DNA of 39,890 bases from JAWLBW01 sp041687475 (GTDB taxonomy: Bacteria; J088; JAWLBW01), in the NCBI GenBank assembly GCA_041687475.1, contig JAWLBW010000005.1, positions 1 to 39,890 of the forward strand. The letters are read 5' to 3'. Below, one piece after another: positions 7,557 to 14,176 of this stretch; position 1 is the stretch's first letter, and each line of letters begins with the position of its first letter. The notes under the pieces were generated by a model. It had not been told where the DNA came from. It made no database searches and saw only the letters and a program-made list of their open reading frames with translations. Both the position numbers and the translations under genes were made by a program.

Positions 7557-9479
7557 ATGAGCCTGGTCGGTAATCTAGAAGATCTGCCCCTTGCAGACAT
7601 TCTGCAGATCGTATCGCTGAGTCGAAAGTCGGGGGTTCTCGCACTTTCGCGCCAGGGTGTCGACGCGCGCCTGTATTTTCGGAGCGGTCTCGTGGTTGCG
7701 GCCATGGTTTCCGACTTCCGTCTCGATCTCGGGGGCTTTCTCACCCGAAAGGGGCTGTTGACCACGGCCGACGTCGAGAAACTGCGCGGGCGTGTCGACG
7801 GCGGCGAAGCCCTGCGGCCGATGCTGATCGGCGAGCTCGGCATACCCGACAAGATCATCGACGGTTTCTCGAAGGCCGGCATCGAGAAGGCGGTTTACCG
7901 CCTCTTTACGTGGGCAGAAGGCGCATTTACCTTCGAGCTCCAGGAAGAGCTCGACGAAAGTCTTATCAATCCTTTTCTGCCCTACTACGAACAGGGCATC
8001 AATCCGCAGTTTCTCGCGATGGAAGGGGCGCGCCTCAAGGACGAGAGCGACTACTTCACGACGCGAACCGAAGCGCGGAAGGCCGAAGCTCAGCCGGACG
8101 CTGTCGATGAAGGCGTCGGCGCCGCGCCGCAAGCCGAACCGCCCGCCGTCGTGCCGGAGCCGGGCCGGGAACCTGCGGTACCCCCCGCAGATACCGCTTC
8201 CGGCGCGCCCTCGTCTCGCGCCGAGACCGAGCCGCCCGTCGATTCTCAGCCGACCGCAGCCCAAGCTGCCGACGCCCTGCCGACGGAACCGCCTCCCCCG
8301 GTTGCGGTCATGCCGCCGGTCGAAGAAGAGTCGGGGCAGGTTTCGGTGGTGCCCGAAGCGGTTCGGGAAGCGAGTGCACCGGTCGGCGCACGCCCACTCG
8401 TCGTACTCGTCGACAACGATGTGGTCGCACTTCGCAATATTGAAGCGGCCCTGGTTCAGGCAGGCTATGAAGTCGCGCCGTTCAACCGGGTCGACGCGGT
8501 GGTCAAGGCGGTACGAGAGCTTCTTCGTAAGGGGCGCCCCCTGCTGTTGCTGGTCGATCTGGTCATGCCCAAGCGTGACGCCAGCGGCATGCTCGGCGGC
8601 CTCGAGGTGCTCGAACTCCTGCGGGGTGAAGAGCAGCACGTGCCCATGGTCATGTTGGCCGACCTCGAAAACAAAGAGGCCGAAGAGCGAGCCCAGGAGC
8701 TTGCCGTCGATGGGTATCTTCGCAAGCCGGGCCGGAAAACCTATGTTCGCGGCGAGAATACGACGCCTGACTTCCTGGCGTTCATCTCGGCACTCAAGAA
8801 GGAAGTCGAGCGTGTTGCCCCACGGGCGGCCGTTATCTCGGCTTCGAGCAGCGCCGACCCCTTTGTCGATCTGGGAAGCGAACTGAAGGGAGAACTCGAA
8901 GCGGCAACCGTGGCCATCAGTGCTTCGGCCCCCGCCGGTCTGGGCGCTCCCGTCGAAAAGAGCCGCGGCCTCGATCAGCTGAAGGAAATGGTGCGGGAAC
9001 TCAACGATCCCCACTTCAACGCCGATGTGAGCCTGCTCATTCTGCGCTTTGCCGTAGAACTCATGGGCAGGGCGGTCATCTTCGTAGTCACCAATGAAGA
9101 AGTGTTGGGACTGGGGCAGGCCGGGATCGAGCGTTCCGATGCCACCCAGGCCGTCAGGGCGTTGCGCATACCCATTAATGAACCATCGATTTTCGCCGAC
9201 GTTCTTTCCCACCGTACAGCCATACGGCGAAAGCTCGATTCGACCCCCTGGAACCGAAAACTTCTGGAGACGTTGGGGGGCATCGAGCCGTCCGAGTCGT
9301 TTGCGGCCCCGGTATTTACCAGCCGTCGCATTGCAGCCATCGTTTACGGCGACAACGGCGCCGAAAACAAGCCCGTAGGCGATGTCGACGCGTTCGAAAT
9401 CTTCCTTTCCCATGCCGGCATCGCCATGGAGCGTTCGCTGCTTGAGCGGCGCCTTCGCGACTTGACATCAGGTCGCTGA
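7557..9479 (+). CDS. PATAN (DUF4388) - receiver - GAF-like multidomain signalling protein
   Basis: The 640-residue protein has three parts. Residues 1-100 match the DUF4388/PATAN domain (LVGNLEDLPLADILQIVSLS, then SGVLAL and ARLYFRSGLVVAA). Residues about 175-280 are a Pro/Ala/Glu-rich linker. Residues 281-400 form a receiver-like fold with VDND, a candidate phospho-acceptor Asp334 in LLVDLVMP, and LRKPGRK. After a second linker, residues 470-635 resemble a GAF-type domain (VSLLILRFAVELMGRAVIFVV). PATAN domains accompany response regulators in many deltaproteobacteria and cyanobacteria. As first gene of the cluster it is a plausible phosphorylation target of the downstream CheA. No output DNA-binding domain is seen. 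Confidence 0.8.
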   Translation: MSLVGNLEDLPLADILQIVSLSRKSGVLALSRQGVDARLYFRSGLVVAAMVSDFRLDLGGFLTRKGLLTTADVEKLRGRVDGGEALRPMLIGELGIPDKIIDGFSKAGIEKAVYRLFTWAEGAFTFELQEELDESLINPFLPYYEQGINPQFLAMEGARLKDESDYFTTRTEARKAEAQPDAVDEGVGAAPQAEPPAVVPEPGREPAVPPADTASGAPSSRAETEPPVDSQPTAAQAADALPTEPPPPVAVMPPVEEESGQVSVVPEAVREASAPVGARPLVVLVDNDVVALRNIEAALVQAGYEVAPFNRVDAVVKAVRELLRKGRPLLLLVDLVMPKRDASGMLGGLEVLELLRGEEQHVPMVMLADLENKEAEERAQELAVDGYLRKPGRKTYVRGENTTPDFLAFISALKKEVERVAPRAAVISASSSADPFVDLGSELKGELEAATVAISASAPAGLGAPVEKSRGLDQLKEMVRELNDPHFNADVSLLILRFAVELMGRAVIFVVTNEEVLGLGQAGIERSDATQAVRALRIPINEPSIFADVLSHRTAIRRKLDSTPWNRKLLETLGGIEPSESFAAPVFTSRRIAAIVYGDNGAENKPVGDVDAFEIFLSHAGIAMERSLLERRLRDLTSGR

Positions 9480-9491
9480 GTAAACTATTCT
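9462..9491 (+). promoter_or_regulatory. Probable sigma-70 promoter of cheY-cheA operon
   Basis: A perfect TTGACA (9462-9467) lies 18 bases before TATTCT (9486-9491, 4/6). The -35 hexamer lies within the last codons of the preceding gene. The start point would fall near 9498, giving a very short leader before the GTG at 9511. Confidence 0.55.
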
Positions 9492-9510
9492 GATTGACAT
9501 TCTTTCAGGG

Positions 9511-9903
9511 GTGTCGGAGCGCGTGCCGAAGAAGCTGCTTGTCGTCGAAGACTCGGCGACCATGCGACAAATGATTGCCGCGACCCTCGGCCAGGTGCCC
9601 GGTGTCGAGATCGCCCAGTGCGCGAGCGGGTTTGAAGCTCTCAAAGCGATACCCCGTGAACGCTTTGATATGGTGTTGACAGACATCAACATGCCCGACA
9701 TCAATGGGCTCGAGTTGATCGGGTTCCTGAAGGGCAACCCCGACACGCGCCATATACCCGTGGTCATTCTTTCGACCGAGGGGGCACAGCGCGATCAGGA
9801 TAAAGGTTTGTCGCTGGGGGCCGCCGAGTACATCGTCAAGCCCTTTCAACCGGAGCAGCTGCGGGCGACCGTGGTGCGTCACCTTTTCAGCGAGTCAGCC
9901 TGA
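9511..9903 (+). CDS. CheY-like single-domain response regulator
   Basis: The 130-residue protein is a stand-alone receiver. It has the acidic pocket VVEDSATMR, phospho-acceptor Asp58 in LTDINMPD, the switch residue region ILSTEG and the conserved Lys in YIVKPF. It is a likely phosphoryl target of the CheA encoded immediately downstream, whose ATG overlaps this stop (TGATG). The start is uncertain: GTG 9511 lies directly after AGGG, and GTG 9523 would give a protein beginning PKKLLVVEDS with GGAG 3 bases upstream. Neither has ideal spacing. No FliM or flagellar gene is nearby, so the output is unknown. Confidence 0.88.
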   Translation: MSERVPKKLLVVEDSATMRQMIAATLGQVPGVEIAQCASGFEALKAIPRERFDMVLTDINMPDINGLELIGFLKGNPDTRHIPVVILSTEGAQRDQDKGLSLGAAEYIVKPFQPEQLRATVVRHLFSESA

Positions 9904-11975
9904 TGGCCTCCATGAACGATGACAAAGCGCTCAAGGAATTCATTTCCGAGAGCGAAGAAATCATCGAAGAGCTTTATCAGAATCTGCACGCCATTGAAGA
10001 CGGGGTGGCCGCGAGCAAGGTCGATCCCGACCTGCTGAACGCAATCTTCCGTGCGGCTCACTCTGAAAAAGGGCTGGCGGGCATGTTCGGTTTTTCGGGC
10101 CTGCAGAATTACGCCCACCGCCTCGAAGACCTTCTCGATCGGCTTCGCCTCGGCAAGCTTTCGTTCACGACCGTCGTTCTCAACCAGTTGTTTGAGGCGG
10201 TCGGTTTTCTGCGCACCCTCATCGGCGACATTTCGGCCGGCAAACCTGAAGACGCAGCGGCCATCGAAGCACGCATAGCCGCGCTCGACAAGGTGCTCGA
10301 AGGCGGCAACGAGGGCTCCGGCAGCAACCCCTTTGAGGGAGTGGCCTTTGACGAGGGCCTTCTCGGCGTACTCACCGAATATGAAGAGTATCGCCTCAAG
10401 ACCAACATCGAGCAGGGATGTAATCTCTTCAAGGTCAAGGCAACCTTCGACCTCATGACCTTCGATCAGTCGCTCGATGCGCTGACGAAGAAGCTCAAGG
10501 AGCTGGGCGAGCTGATTACCACCCTGCCGAGTTCCGAACCCGCAGGCGACTCTGACATCAAATTCGACCTCATCGTGGGCTCCGAAAAGTCCCTCGAAGA
10601 GGTAGACGCAAGCGTCTCTGCCGAAGGGGTTTCCGTCGTCGAGATCGACCAGGCCAACAAAAAAAAAAAGCCTGTCTCTGATCTGACCGGCGCCATTGAA
10701 TCCTTCCTAAACGAAAACACCGTCGTTGCCGACCGGAGCGACGACACCGGCGTTTCCGGCACCATTCGCAGCGTTTCCAAGACGGTGCGCGTCGACATCG
10801 AGAAGCTCGACAAGATCATGAACGTGGTCGGCGAGCTGGTGCTTCACTCTTCGCAGATCACCCGCTTTGCCGAGAAGCTTCGCGCCGAGCAGGGCAGTTC
10901 GGGGCCGGCCCTGCCGTTCTTCAAGGCGAGCAGGGCGCTCGAGCGTAAGCTGCGTGAACTGCAGGATGGGGTCATGGACACGCGCATGGTGCCCGTGAAG
11001 CAGGTGTTCGACAAGTTGCAGCGTATCGTTCGCAAGGAGGCCCAGCAGGTCGGCAAGGAAATCGATCTCGAGGTGCACGGTGGCGAGACCGAGCTCGATA
11101 AGCTCATTATCGAAGAACTCGGCGATCCGCTCATGCACATCATTCGCAACTCCATCGACCACGGACTCGAGTCGCCCGACGAGCGTGAAAGCAAAGCGAA
11201 ACCCCGGCGGGGCACGATTCGCCTGCAGGCCTACCAGCGCGGCAACCACGTGCACATCGAGGTCGCCGACGACGGCCGGGGCATCGATCTCGAGAAAATT
11301 CGCAACAAGGCAAGAGAGCGCAAACTGGTCGAAAATGTCGATGGCCTCAAGGATGATGAAGTTCTGAACCTCATTTTTCACGCCGGATTTTCGACGAAGG
11401 ACGAAGTCTCGGAACTGTCGGGCCGGGGTGTCGGCCTTGACGTGGTCAAGAAAAACATTTCAGACCTTCGCGGGCTTATCAACATCGACACCGAGCTGGG
11501 GCGGGGTACCCGGTTCACCCTGACCCTTCCGATTACCCTGGCCATCATCCGGGCTTTGATCATCGAGGCGGCCGGGCGCATGTACGCGATTCCGCTGAGC
11601 TCGATCATGACCAGCCTGATGATTGAGCCGCGCCAGATACGCACGGTCGAGCGGCGCGAAGTCATGGAGTTTCGCCACCAGCAAGGGGTGCAGACCCTGC
11701 CCCTCATCCGCCTCGATCGGGTCTTCGGACTTGCCCGCAAGGAATCGGCCATGCAGACGGGCGACATGTATGTTGTCGTACTCGAGCTGGCCGAGCGCCG
11801 GCTGGGGCTCATCGTCGACAGGCTTCACGGTCAGCAGGATATCGTCATCAAGAGCATCAGCGAGTTTTTGCGGAATACGCCGGGCATTGCCGGCGCCACC
11901 GATCTGGGTAATCAGCAGACCATTCTCGTGCTCGATACGGCCGCTCTCATCGACGAAGCGACACGGGGGGCCTGA
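9903..11975 (+). CDS. cheA: Chemotaxis histidine kinase CheA
   Basis: The 690-residue hybrid-free CheA has these domains in order: P1 Hpt (1-110), with phospho-accepting His53 in FRAAHSEKGLAGMFGF; a P2-like domain (about 130-235); a charged linker; P3 dimerisation (about 295-370, IEKLDKIMNVVGELVLHSSQ); P4 kinase (about 370-545), with the N box HIIRNSIDHGLE, G1 box DDGRGID and G2 box GRGVGLDVV; and P5 regulatory CheW-like (about 550-690). There is no C-terminal receiver. An A11 tract at 10659-10669 encodes KKKK (residues 253-256) in the linker; one-base slippage either way reaches a stop within six codons. The gene overlaps both neighbours by one base (TGATG), implying coupled translation. Confidence 0.95.
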   Translation: MASMNDDKALKEFISESEEIIEELYQNLHAIEDGVAASKVDPDLLNAIFRAAHSEKGLAGMFGFSGLQNYAHRLEDLLDRLRLGKLSFTTVVLNQLFEAVGFLRTLIGDISAGKPEDAAAIEARIAALDKVLEGGNEGSGSNPFEGVAFDEGLLGVLTEYEEYRLKTNIEQGCNLFKVKATFDLMTFDQSLDALTKKLKELGELITTLPSSEPAGDSDIKFDLIVGSEKSLEEVDASVSAEGVSVVEIDQANKKKKPVSDLTGAIESFLNENTVVADRSDDTGVSGTIRSVSKTVRVDIEKLDKIMNVVGELVLHSSQITRFAEKLRAEQGSSGPALPFFKASRALERKLRELQDGVMDTRMVPVKQVFDKLQRIVRKEAQQVGKEIDLEVHGGETELDKLIIEELGDPLMHIIRNSIDHGLESPDERESKAKPRRGTIRLQAYQRGNHVHIEVADDGRGIDLEKIRNKARERKLVENVDGLKDDEVLNLIFHAGFSTKDEVSELSGRGVGLDVVKKNISDLRGLINIDTELGRGTRFTLTLPITLAIIRALIIEAAGRMYAIPLSSIMTSLMIEPRQIRTVERREVMEFRHQQGVQTLPLIRLDRVFGLARKESAMQTGDMYVVVLELAERRLGLIVDRLHGQQDIVIKSISEFLRNTPGIAGATDLGNQQTILVLDTAALIDEATRGA
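10659..10669 (+). repeat. A11 homopolymer inside cheA
   Basis: Eleven consecutive adenines followed by G encode four lysines in frame. An extra A leads to GCC TGT CTC TGA; a missing A leads to AGC CTG TCT CTG ATC TGA. Either shift ends the protein about 259-261 residues in, after the P1 and P2-like regions. Confidence 0.95.
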
Positions 11976-12790
11976 TGTACGAAGCTTTCTTCGGACTCGA
12001 GCGCCGTCCTTTCAATAAGACCCCCGACCCTGCCTTTCTCTATCGCGGCCGTAAGCATGGAGAAGCGCTTGCCCGATTGCTCTACGCTTGCGAAGAGCGA
12101 GAGCTCATGGTGCTCACGGGCGAAATCGGCGCCGGCAAGACCACGCTGACCCGGGCGCTGGTCGACGAACTCGATGAAGCCGCCTACCAAATCGTGCTGG
12201 TCATCAACCCCCGGCTTTCGGCGGTGCTCTTGCTGCAGACCTTGGCCGAGCGCCTCGGGCTGACCGATGCCCCCCGGCAACGCAATCGCCTGCTCGAAGC
12301 GGTGCAGGGCCGGCTTTTCGAGCTCGACCAGGAGGGCGTGACCCCGGTTCTCATCATCGACGAGGCCCAAATGCTGCCGGGCAAGGACGTGTTCGACGAA
12401 CTCCGGCTGCTCACGAATTTCCAGCTCGACGACCGGAATCTGATTTCCGTTCTGCTTGTCGGGCAGCCCGAGTTGAATCGAAGGCTTGCTCACCCTGCCT
12501 ATCGTGCATTGCAGCAACGGGTAGGAATCCGGTATCATCTTGAGGCATTGGACGAACAGGAGGTGCGCGAGTACGTCGACTTTCGCACCCGCGTCGCGGG
12601 ACGTTCGGCGCCCCTGTTTACCGACGGCGCCGTGACCGGCCTGTGGCGGCTGAGCGGCGGAATTCCGAGGGTCATCAACAACATCGCCAACAGCGCGCTT
12701 CTCACCGGCTTCGGCCGTGGTGAAGACCCGGTTGGCGAAACCGCTGTCGAGGATGCGGCCAGGGAGCTGCAACTCGTACCGGCAGGCTGA
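11975..12790 (+). CDS. ExeA/GspA-like AAA ATPase
   Basis: The 271-residue protein starts with MYEAFFGLERRPFNKTPDP, the typical opening of the ExeA/GspA/MshM group. It carries Walker A GEIGAGKT (residues 49-56) and Walker B VLIIDEAQML (near residue 127), followed by the family's LVGQPELNRRL and a C-terminal helical lid with SGGIPRVINNIAN. Members often act with secretion or type IV pilus machinery or as transposition helpers. This one lacks the C-terminal peptidoglycan-binding domain of full ExeA. It sits between cheA and cheW with one-base and two-base spacing, which argues for a role in the chemosensory pathway, possibly array placement or pilus coupling. That role is inferred. Confidence 0.85.
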   Translation: MYEAFFGLERRPFNKTPDPAFLYRGRKHGEALARLLYACEERELMVLTGEIGAGKTTLTRALVDELDEAAYQIVLVINPRLSAVLLLQTLAERLGLTDAPRQRNRLLEAVQGRLFELDQEGVTPVLIIDEAQMLPGKDVFDELRLLTNFQLDDRNLISVLLVGQPELNRRLAHPAYRALQQRVGIRYHLEALDEQEVREYVDFRTRVAGRSAPLFTDGAVTGLWRLSGGIPRVINNIANSALLTGFGRGEDPVGETAVEDAARELQLVPAG

Positions 12791-12792
12791 AC

Positions 12793-13650
12793 GTGGATTT
12801 ACTGGAGATTCGCAAGAAGGCTAAGCAGCAGAAGGGGGCAGCTCCCACCGTTGTGAAGCCTCAGGAACCGCAACCCGAGCAGGCTCTCGAGCACGCGCCG
12901 GTGGTTTCCGTTTCCTCTGCACCCGACCCGGAAATCCGAGAGCTTGGCCTTGTCGAAGAGGCTGCCGCTGTTGAACCTGCGCCGCCGGTGCCGGTTCGCG
13001 AGACGGTCGTACCCGCGACGGATAGTGACGACAGCCTGGCCGCCGACTTCGAAGCCTTCATGGCGGGGTCTGTCGTGCAGGCGCCCGGAGGCAGCGCCGC
13101 ACAACCGCCGGCCGATGCGGGCGAGTCCGACGCCGCTTTCGGCGAGGCCTTCTTCGACCTCGCCAGCGAGGAATTGTACCGACACACCTATGACGTCGAC
13201 GACGGCGAAGACGAAGAGGCGGTGCAGGTACTGCTCTGTCGAATCGCCGACGAAGAATATGGCATAGACATTCATAAGATTCGAGAAATCATCAAGACGC
13301 GCGAAATTACCGAGATACCCCGGGCTCCGCGCTTCATTCTCGGAATCATTACGCTGCGCGGCACGGTCATTCCCGTGCTCGATCTGCGAGAGCGCCTCAA
13401 CCTGCAGGTAAGCGACATGAACCGGCAGACGAAGATCGTCGTTGTCGCGCACGAAGAACAGCTTTTCGGACTTATCGTCGACACCGTAATCGATGTCGCG
13501 CGCATACCGGAGCGCACCATTGAAGGCACTCCTTCCGTCATGGTGGGGGTAGAAGGTAAGTTCATTCAGGGCATCGGACGCTCGAATGAACAGATGGTGA
13601 TTCTCCTGAACCTGAATGAAGTTTTGGACGTCGACGTGAGGGCGGCGTAG
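12793..13650 (+). CDS. CheW-like adaptor with long N-terminal extension
   Basis: The last 145 residues form a CheW domain: VQVLLCRIADEEYGIDI, KIREIIKTREITEIPRAP, FILGIITLRGTVIPVLDLRERL and a C-terminal QMVILLNLNEVLDVD. CheW couples receptors to the CheA P5 domain. The first 140 residues are rich in Pro, Glu, Ala and Asp with no recognisable domain and are probably disordered. That roughly doubles the size relative to a classical CheW. The start GTG at 12793 follows the ATPase stop by two bases. The next gene, a second CheW, begins one base after this stop. The extended form may be specialised, for example as a tether; this is inference. Confidence 0.88.
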   Translation: MDLLEIRKKAKQQKGAAPTVVKPQEPQPEQALEHAPVVSVSSAPDPEIRELGLVEEAAAVEPAPPVPVRETVVPATDSDDSLAADFEAFMAGSVVQAPGGSAAQPPADAGESDAAFGEAFFDLASEELYRHTYDVDDGEDEEAVQVLLCRIADEEYGIDIHKIREIIKTREITEIPRAPRFILGIITLRGTVIPVLDLRERLNLQVSDMNRQTKIVVVAHEEQLFGLIVDTVIDVARIPERTIEGTPSVMVGVEGKFIQGIGRSNEQMVILLNLNEVLDVDVRAA

Positions 13651-13651
13651 C

Positions 13652-14176
13652 ATGCGAAAGGAATTCCGCGCCAGACAGGATGAAACGCAGCTTGCCGTTT
13701 TGATGGTGGGCGGCGAGAAGTACGCGCTTGATATCATGCGTATCAAGGAAATTCAGCGTTATCAGGCCATCACGCGCATGCCCAAGGTGCCCGATTTCGT
13801 CGAAGGCGTCATTCACCTGCGCGGTCTGGTGATACCCATCGTCGACATGCGCAAGCGCCTCGATCTTCCCGTTACCGAACCCACCCGAAAGACGCGCATC
13901 GTCATTGCCAATATCAGCGGCAAGATCGTCGGCCTGCTTGTCGACGAGGTGAACGAAGTCATTCGCGTAAGCCGTCAGGATATCGGCGCCGCGCCTTCGC
14001 TTACCCGTGGCATCGGGGCCGAATACATCAACGGCGTGGTCAAGCGAAACGATGAGCTTCTGCTCATGCTCGACTACGAAAGAATTCTCTCGACCGAAGA
14101 GCGGGTTCGCATCGAAGGGGTGCGCCATCAGGTCGAACGCGGGCAGGTGAAGAAGGAGCAGGTGAAGGCCTCATGA
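13652..14176 (+). CDS. cheW: CheW adaptor protein
   Basis: The 174-residue protein is a normal-sized CheW with a short charged C-terminal tail. Diagnostic segments are LAVLMVGGEKYALDIMRIKEIQRYQ, ITRMPKVPDFVEGVIHLRGLVIPIVDMRKRL and GLLVDEVNEVIRV, matching the two beta-barrel subdomains that contact the receptor tip and CheA P5. The ATG at 13652 lies one base after the preceding stop. The gene ends in ATGA overlapping the receptor gene start at 14173. Having two adaptors of different length in one operon suggests more than one array position or receptor interface; no division of labour can be read from sequence. Confidence 0.93.
   Translation: MRKEFRARQDETQLAVLMVGGEKYALDIMRIKEIQRYQAITRMPKVPDFVEGVIHLRGLVIPIVDMRKRLDLPVTEPTRKTRIVIANISGKIVGLLVDEVNEVIRVSRQDIGAAPSLTRGIGAEYINGVVKRNDELLLMLDYERILSTEERVRIEGVRHQVERGQVKKEQVKAS

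Noticed and set aside
7575..9413. 612-codon minus-strand frame opposite the PATAN-REC gene
   Set aside because: The plus-strand protein has clear domains. The antisense frame has low-complexity Arg/Gly runs typical of shadow frames.
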